In this document: one piece after another, positions 59,401 to 64,000 of the stretch
Layout: every line of letters begins with the position of its first letter
How positions within the stretch are numbered: the stretch's first letter is position 1
DNA from: CAWJAP01 sp963834365
Lineage (GTDB): Bacteria; Acidobacteriota; Vicinamibacteria; Vicinamibacterales; Vicinamibacteraceae
NCBI GenBank assembly: GCA_963834365.1
Contig: CAWIBS010000039.1
Coordinates: 124,001-188,000 of the forward strand
Direction: 5' to 3'
DNA length: 64,000 nucleotides
The notes under the pieces: generated by a model
What the model was told of the DNA's origin: nothing
Databases searched by the model: none
Seen by the model: the letters and a program-made list of their open reading frames with translations, nothing else
Made by a program: the position numbers and the translations under genes

Positions 59401-59586
59401 CTACCAGCTGCTCTTCACCACGCCCGCGACGTCGCCCTCGAGCGCCAGCTTGCGGAAGCAGAGCCGGCAGAGCGCGAACTTGCGCAGGTAAGCGCGCGGC
59501 CGGCCGCAGCGCTGGCAGCGGTTGCGGCTCCGCACGGCGAACTTCGGCGTCTTCTCTTCTTTTGCCTTCTTTGCGGTCGTGGCCAT
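59401..59586 (-). CDS. rpsN: 30S ribosomal protein S14, zinc-binding short form
   Basis: 61 residues, type Z S14: RCQRCGRPRAYLRKFALCRL has CxxC, and CRLC follows, forming the zinc site. It ends AGVVKSSW as in most S14. It lies between rplE and rpsH. Confidence 0.97.
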   Translation of the reverse strand: MATTAKKAKEEKTPKFAVRSRNRCQRCGRPRAYLRKFALCRLCFRKLALEGDVAGVVKSSW

Positions 59587-59587
59587 G

Positions 59588-59718
59588 GAGGTCTCTTCTC
59601 AACTACCAGCTACCAGCTGCGATCTACCAGCTACCTATGCCAGCTTCCAATGCCAGCGAGCGGCCGTGCGGCGAGTGCGTCGTGGTCTTCGTCGTTCTTT
59701 TCTGGTCGCCGGTCACTG
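59588..59718. repeat. Opposed short-word arrays, ACCAGCT family, between rplE and rpsN
   Basis: Left arm (59599-59634): CTACCAG, CTACCAG, CTGCGATCTACCAG, CTACC. Right side (59681-59718): CGTGGTCTTCGTCG and CTGGTCGCCGGTCACTG, loosely complementary. The pairing is weaker than at 60.3 kb. Confidence 0.65.
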
Positions 59719-59719
59719 C

Positions 59720-60262
59720 CTAATTCGCCCGGAAGGGCATCCCGAGGAGCTGCAGCAGTCGGCGCGCCTCCTCGTTGGTCTTGGCCGTCGTGACGACCGA
59801 GATGTTCATGCCGCGAGCCTTGTCCACCTTGAGGTAGTCGATCTCCATGAAGATCAGCTGATCCTTCAGGCCGAGGGTGTAGTTGCCGCGGCCGTCGAAG
59901 CCCTTGGGCGACACGCCCCGGAAGTCGCGCACGCGGGGCAGCGCAATCGCAATCAGCCGATCCAGGAACTCGTACATCCGACCGCCGCGGAGCGTCACCA
60001 TCGATCCGATCGGCTGGCCCTGGCGCACCTTGAACTGCGCGATCGACTTCTTCGCGCGCGTGGTCACCGGCTTCTGTCCGGTGATGCGGGCCAGCTCGTC
60101 GCCGCCGACGTCGACGATCTTCGCGTTCGACGTCGCTTCGCCGAGCCCCATGTTCACGACCACCTTCGTGAGCTTGGGAATGGCCATCACGTTCGTGTAG
60201 CCGAACTCCTTCCGGAGGGCGGGCACGACTTCGCTTGTGTACCGATCACGCAAACGGCTCAT
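59720..60262 (-). CDS. rplE: 50S ribosomal protein L5
   Basis: 180 residues: MSRLRDRYTSEVVPALRKEF, then KLTKVVVNMGLGEATSNAKI and the C-terminal DYLKVDKARGMNISVVTTAK. L5 binds 5S rRNA and contacts the 30S head. It is in canonical order after rplX. Confidence 0.97.
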   Translation of the reverse strand: MSRLRDRYTSEVVPALRKEFGYTNVMAIPKLTKVVVNMGLGEATSNAKIVDVGGDELARITGQKPVTTRAKKSIAQFKVRQGQPIGSMVTLRGGRMYEFLDRLIAIALPRVRDFRGVSPKGFDGRGNYTLGLKDQLIFMEIDYLKVDKARGMNISVVTTAKTNEEARRLLQLLGMPFRAN

Positions 60263-60274
60263 CGCAGATCCTTG

Positions 60275-60353
60275 TTAGTTACCAGTGACCAGTGACAAGC
60301 GACGAGTTGATTTCTCCCACCTCGTCACTGGTAGTTGGTCGCTGGTCACTTGT
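60275..60353. repeat. Opposed short-word arrays, ACCAGTG family, between rplX and rplE
   Basis: Left arm (60278-60300): ACCAGTGACCAGTGAC. Right arm (60322-60350): complementary GTCACTGGTAGTTGGTCGCT and GGTCAC. A ~20-base centre lies between. It fills the 83-base gap exactly. Confidence 0.8.
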
Positions 60354-60669
60354 CCAGCACCGTGCCGCCGCGGCGGCTGACCCGGACGCGGCGCCCGTCC
60401 TCGAGCGTCCGGTGTCCGACCCGGGTGGGCTTGCCGGAGTCCGGATCGACCAGCATGACGTTGGAGGCATGAATCGCCGACTCCCGCTCGACGATCCCGC
60501 CCTTGACGTTGCGCTGCGGGTTCGGCCGGGTGTGGCGCTTGATCATGTTCACGCCTTCGACGACCACCCGGTTCTTCTCCGGCACCACCCGCAGGACACG
60601 TCCCCGCTTGCCGCGGTCGCGCCCGCCGATCACCAGGACCTCGTCGTTCTTCTTCACCGACAACTTCAT
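60346..60669 (-). CDS. rplX: 50S ribosomal protein L24
   Basis: 107 residues from the ATG at 60669 (MKLSVKKNDEVLVIGGRDRG), with GGAGAGG 5-6 bases upstream. The KOW motif (DEVLVIGGRDRGKRGRVLRV) and NMIKRHTRPNPQRNVKGGIV are typical. It is among the first proteins to bind 23S rRNA. Confidence 0.96.
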   Translation of the reverse strand: MKLSVKKNDEVLVIGGRDRGKRGRVLRVVPEKNRVVVEGVNMIKRHTRPNPQRNVKGGIVERESAIHASNVMLVDPDSGKPTRVGHRTLEDGRRVRVSRRGGTVLDK

Positions 60670-60691
60670 CGATACCTCTCCGCGTGCCATC

Positions 60692-60770
60692 GGTAGCGCG
60701 GACCTTCAGGTCCGCCGGGGCTGAAGCAGGTCCGCCGGGGCTGAAGCCCCGGCCTACCGGGGACGATCAC
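60692..60770. repeat. REPIN-like element between rplN and rplX
   Basis: Starts TCGGTAGCGCGGACCTTCAG with hairpin GCGGACCTTCAGGTCCGC. It then has GGGGCTGAAGCAGGTCCGCC (a partly repeated segment) and the intact hairpin CCGGGGCTGAAGCCCCGG, ending CCTACCGG. The internal repeat suggests unequal pairing or slippage. Confidence 0.85.
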
Positions 60771-61135
60771 AGAACCTCCGGCGCCAGCGAGATGATCTTC
60801 ATGAACCGGCGCTCCCGCAGCTCCCGCGCCACCGGCCCGAACACACGCGTCCCGATCGGTTCGTTGGTGTCGTTGATCAGCACCGCCGCGTTCCGATCGA
60901 AGCGGATGTAGCTCCCGTCGCGACGCCGCTGCTCCTTGCGCACGCGGACGATCACGGCCTTGACGACCTGGCCCTTCTTCACGTTGCCGTCCGGCGCCGC
61001 TTCCTTCACCGAGGCCGTGACGATGTCCCCGAGCCGGGCGTAGCGGCCGACCGATCCGCCGATCGGATTGATCACGGCCAGCTTGCGGGCGCCGGAGTTG
61101 TCGGCGACGTCGAGAATGGAACGCATCTGGATCAT
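60767..61135 (-). CDS. rplN: 50S ribosomal protein L14
   Basis: 122 residues: MIQMRSILDVADNSGARKLA, PDGNVKKGQVVKAVIVRVRK and the ending RFMKIISLAPEVL. L14 forms an intersubunit bridge. A 150-base gap to rpsQ holds no gene and no clear repeat. Confidence 0.97.
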   Translation of the reverse strand: MIQMRSILDVADNSGARKLAVINPIGGSVGRYARLGDIVTASVKEAAPDGNVKKGQVVKAVIVRVRKEQRRRDGSYIRFDRNAAVLINDTNEPIGTRVFGPVARELRERRFMKIISLAPEVL

Positions 61136-61285
61136 GGCGATGTCTCCTTGGCGGCGGTTGCCCTCAGCACCCGCCGCAGGCAGCCCTCGAGCGTGCGGCT
61201 GCTGTTCGCCGCGCTCGGCGCGCGGCGGCGCCGCACGCGGGCTGCTCTCTCCGGCAGCGATTGCTCTCAGTCCCCGCCACTGGCT

Positions 61286-61537
61286 CTAGATCTTCTGCGC
61301 CTTCGCCACGACGCGCGCCACCACCCACCGCTTCCGGGCGCTCATCGGCCGGCTCTCGACGAGGGCGACCGTGTCGCCCGTCTTCGCGTCACCAGCCTCG
61401 TCGTGCGCCATGAAGCGCGAGGTCCGCCGCTGCATCTTGCCGTAGAGCCCGTGGCGGACCCGCCGCTCGACGGCGACGACGACGCTCTTCTGCATCTTGT
61501 CGCTCACCACGACGCCGATGACTTCCTGCGCTGGCAT
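61286..61537 (-). CDS. rpsQ: 30S ribosomal protein S17
   Basis: 83 residues from the ATG at 61537 (MPAQEVIGVVVSDKMQKSVV). AAGGAG lies about 10 bases upstream, inside the end of rpmC, and the ATG follows the rpmC stop by one base. The OB-fold core YGKMQRRTSRFMAHDEAGDA and VALVESRPMSARKRWVVARV match S17. Confidence 0.96.
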   Translation of the reverse strand: MPAQEVIGVVVSDKMQKSVVVAVERRVRHGLYGKMQRRTSRFMAHDEAGDAKTGDTVALVESRPMSARKRWVVARVVAKAQKI

Positions 61538-61538
61538 C

Positions 61539-61733
61539 TCAGGCCCGCTCCTTCTCACGAATGATGGTCTTCACGCGCGCCAGCTCGCGACGGCCGGTCC
61601 GCAGCCTGGCCGGCGACTCGAGCTGGCCCATCGACTTCTGCATCCGCATTCTGAACAGCTGATCGTCGAGGTCCTTCGCCCGCGACACGAGCTCGTCGGT
61701 CGTCAGATCCCGCAGTTCCGCCGTCTTCGTCAT
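61539..61733 (-). CDS. rpmC: 50S ribosomal protein L29
   Basis: 64 residues: MTKTAELRDLTTDELVSRAK, then LFRMRMQKSMGQLESPARLR, and the end ARVKTIIREKERA. The ATG overlaps the rplP stop as ATGA. L29 is beside the nascent-chain exit. Confidence 0.96.
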   Translation of the reverse strand: MTKTAELRDLTTDELVSRAKDLDDQLFRMRMQKSMGQLESPARLRTGRRELARVKTIIREKERA

Positions 61734-62155
61734 GACGCACGCTCCTGGGCGAACCGGGTGGCGAACCGGGTCTCGATCGGCAGCTTGGCGGCCGCGCGCC
61801 GCATCGCCTGTCGCGCCTCGCCCTCGTTCACGCCTTCCATCTCGAACAGAATCCGGCCCGGCTTGACGACCGCGACCCACTGCTCGGGAGCGCCCTTGCC
61901 CTTGCCCATGCGGGTCTCCTGCGGCTTCTTGGTGATCGGCTTGTCCGGGAAGACCCGGATCCAGATCTTGCCGCCGCGCTTGATGAACCGGGTCATCGCG
62001 ACGCGCGCCGCCTCGATCTGCCGATCGGTCAGCCAGCAGGGCTCCATCGCCTTGAGGCCGAAGTCGCCGAACGACACCTCGGAGCCGCGCCACGCCTTGC
62101 CGCGCATCCGGCCGCGCTGCTGCTTCCGGTACTTGACCTTCTTCGGCATCAACAT
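61730..62155 (-). CDS. rplP: 50S ribosomal protein L16
   Basis: 141 residues: MLMPKKVKYRKQQRGRMRGK, FGLKAMEPCWLTDRQIEAAR and IWIRVFPDKPITKKPQETRM. L16 helps place tRNA in the A site. It is separated from rpsC by a 141-base repeat-filled gap. Confidence 0.97.
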   Translation of the reverse strand: MLMPKKVKYRKQQRGRMRGKAWRGSEVSFGDFGLKAMEPCWLTDRQIEAARVAMTRFIKRGGKIWIRVFPDKPITKKPQETRMGKGKGAPEQWVAVVKPGRILFEMEGVNEGEARQAMRRAAAKLPIETRFATRFAQERAS

Positions 62156-62171
62156 GATGCAAGTTCCTCGA

Positions 62172-62272
62172 TCCCTGGGGACTGGGCGACTGGGCGACTG
62201 GGCGACCGCGAGGCCAAACCCCGCCGCAGTCGCTCTTCAGTCGCCTAGTCGCCAAGTCGTCTAGTCGCCTGC
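62172..62272. repeat. Opposed short-word arrays, GACTGGGC family, between rpsC and rplP
   Basis: Left arm (62178-62206): GGACTGGGCGACTGGGCGAC words, about four copies. Right arm (62227-62270): complementary AGTCGCCT/AGTCGCCA/AGTCGTCT words, about five. A ~20-base centre lies between. Confidence 0.85.
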
Positions 62273-62296
62273 GCGATGGCGCGTCACTCGCGCGTC

Positions 62297-62986
<690 letters not shown>

Positions 62987-63015
62987 GTCTGTTCCTGTTC
63001 TCGTTGTCCTGACGC

Positions 63016-63480
63016 CTACGCCCTGGCCTTCTTGGCGGCCGGCGTCCGCGAGCGCGGCTTCGCCGCGCCGGAGGCCTTCGACGCGCTGCGCGTCGCCTTC
63101 GGCCGGGCACCGCGCGGCGCCGGGGCCGTCCGTACCGCCGCCTTCTCAGTCACGGCGACCGTCAGATGCGCCGTCCGTTTCACCACCCGAAACGCCCGAC
63201 CCATCGGCGCCGGACGCACCCGCTTCTGCGACGGCCCCTGGTTGGCGAAGCACGCCGAGACGAACAGGCGCTCGACTTCGCCGCCGAACCCATCCTTCTG
63301 CTGCGCGTTGGCAACCGCCGACTGCAGCACCTTCAGCACGTCGCGCGCCACGCCCTTGCGCGCGAACTTCAAGGTCGCCAGCGCGCTCGGCACGCTCTTG
63401 CCGCGAATGAGGTCCAGCACGAGTCCCGCCTTCTGGGCCGACGTGCGGACGTACTTGGCGGTTGCGTGAGCCTGCACCAT
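63016..63480 (-). CDS. rplV: 50S ribosomal protein L22 with basic C-terminal extension
   Basis: 154 residues: the core (AKYVRTSAQKAGLVLDLIRG, SACFANQGPSQKRVRPAPMG) ends near residue 115. The last ~40 are an Ala/Lys/Arg-rich tail (RTAPAPRGARPKATRSASKA) not present in most L22. L22 lines the peptide exit tunnel. It starts 2 bases after the rpsS stop. Confidence 0.96.
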   Translation of the reverse strand: MVQAHATAKYVRTSAQKAGLVLDLIRGKSVPSALATLKFARKGVARDVLKVLQSAVANAQQKDGFGGEVERLFVSACFANQGPSQKRVRPAPMGRAFRVVKRTAHLTVAVTEKAAVRTAPAPRGARPKATRSASKASGAAKPRSRTPAAKKARA

Positions 63481-63482
63481 CG

Positions 63483-63779
63483 CTATGCCCCTGCCTTTGC
63501 CGGCGCCGCCGCCTTGTCGGTCTTGGTCGTGTGGCCCCTGAAGGTCCGCGTCGCCGCGAACTCCCCGAGCTTGTGGCCGACCATGTTCTCCGTGATGTAC
63601 ACGGGCACGAACTTCCGACCGTTGTGGACCGCCAGCGTGTGCCCCACCATCTCGGGAATGACCGTGGACCGGCGCGACCAGGTCTTGATCACCTTCTTGT
63701 CGCCGGCCCGGTTCATCACCTCGATCTTCTCGAGGAGCGAGGTCTCAACAAACGGGCCCTTCTTCAGCGATCTGCTCAT
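63483..63779 (-). CDS. rpsS: 30S ribosomal protein S19
   Basis: 98 residues: MSRSLKKGPFVETSLLEKIE, WSRRSTVIPEMVGHTLAVHN and GHKLGEFAATRTFRGHTTKT, all S19 signatures. It lies in the head of the 30S subunit. It follows rplB by 21 bases. Confidence 0.97.
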   Translation of the reverse strand: MSRSLKKGPFVETSLLEKIEVMNRAGDKKVIKTWSRRSTVIPEMVGHTLAVHNGRKFVPVYITENMVGHKLGEFAATRTFRGHTTKTDKAAAPAKAGA

Positions 63780-63800
63780 GTCTCACCTTTTCCCGGGTGG

Positions 63801-64000
<200 letters not shown>

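Overview
The window is G+C-rich, gene-dense bacterial chromosome, most likely from an acidobacterium of the Vicinamibacterales type. That placement is inference: it rests on the FtsX/MacB-type permeases, the VKOR-DsbA fusion next to a type IV pilin, the pilus/ABC-2/TPR gene order and the style of the intergenic repeats. There is no rRNA, tRNA, CRISPR array or phage.

Layout. 1-3.8 kb (+): end of truB, rpsO, pnp, a small cupredoxin. 3.7-10.5 kb (-): an M48 peptidase, smc, a CtpA-type S41 protease. 10.5-14.9 kb (+): tatA-tatC behind a near-consensus promoter, an OmpA-family protein with its own promoter and terminator, a HEAT-repeat protein. 15-24 kb: S9 peptidase, proS, a truncated IS481-type transposase, nadB, aroB, and an NtrC-type sigma-54 activator. 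24-40 kb (-): type IV pilus region with three pseudopilin-like genes, a histidine kinase, prepilin peptidase (pilD), a TPR protein, an ABC-2 exporter, a VKOR-DsbA fusion, the pilin pilA, then pilC, pilT and pilB, and a PorV/TraF-like outer-membrane protein. 40.7-46.9 kb (+): Yip1-family protein, HlyD/MacA-like adaptor and three FtsX-type permeases, the last two a tandem duplication, with no ATPase gene. 47.1-49.2 kb (+): an EF-G-like GTPase. 49.3-64 kb (-): the S10-spc-alpha ribosomal superoperon from rplB (cut by the window edge) to rplQ, in canonical order with secY, adk, map, infA and rpoA.

How parts work together. pilA and pilB each have a sigma-54-type -24/-12 element upstream, and the NtrC-family activator and histidine kinase lie in the same region, so a PilS/PilR-like switch is likely. 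The pilin keeps exactly two cysteines, and the VKOR-DsbA oxidase gene directly downstream of it could form that disulfide.

Sequence quality. About 20 genes carry single-base frameshifts, including smc, rpoA, proS and pilB, which are essential or central. Most fit an extra G or C; the rest fit loss of one base from a short homopolymer. They are much denser between 40.7 and 49.2 kb. I treat them as consensus errors, not pseudogenes, and give merged coordinates.

The least explained signal is intergenic. Many gaps, including gaps inside the ribosomal operon, contain short-period (about 6-9 nt) degenerate word arrays. Often one array is followed by a second array built from the complementary word, so the pair could fold into a long imperfect hairpin. 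Other gaps hold REP/REPIN-like double hairpins bounded by inverted GGTAGG/CCTACC or GTAGTGTCC/GGACACTAC ends. Together these are the best candidates here for something undescribed.
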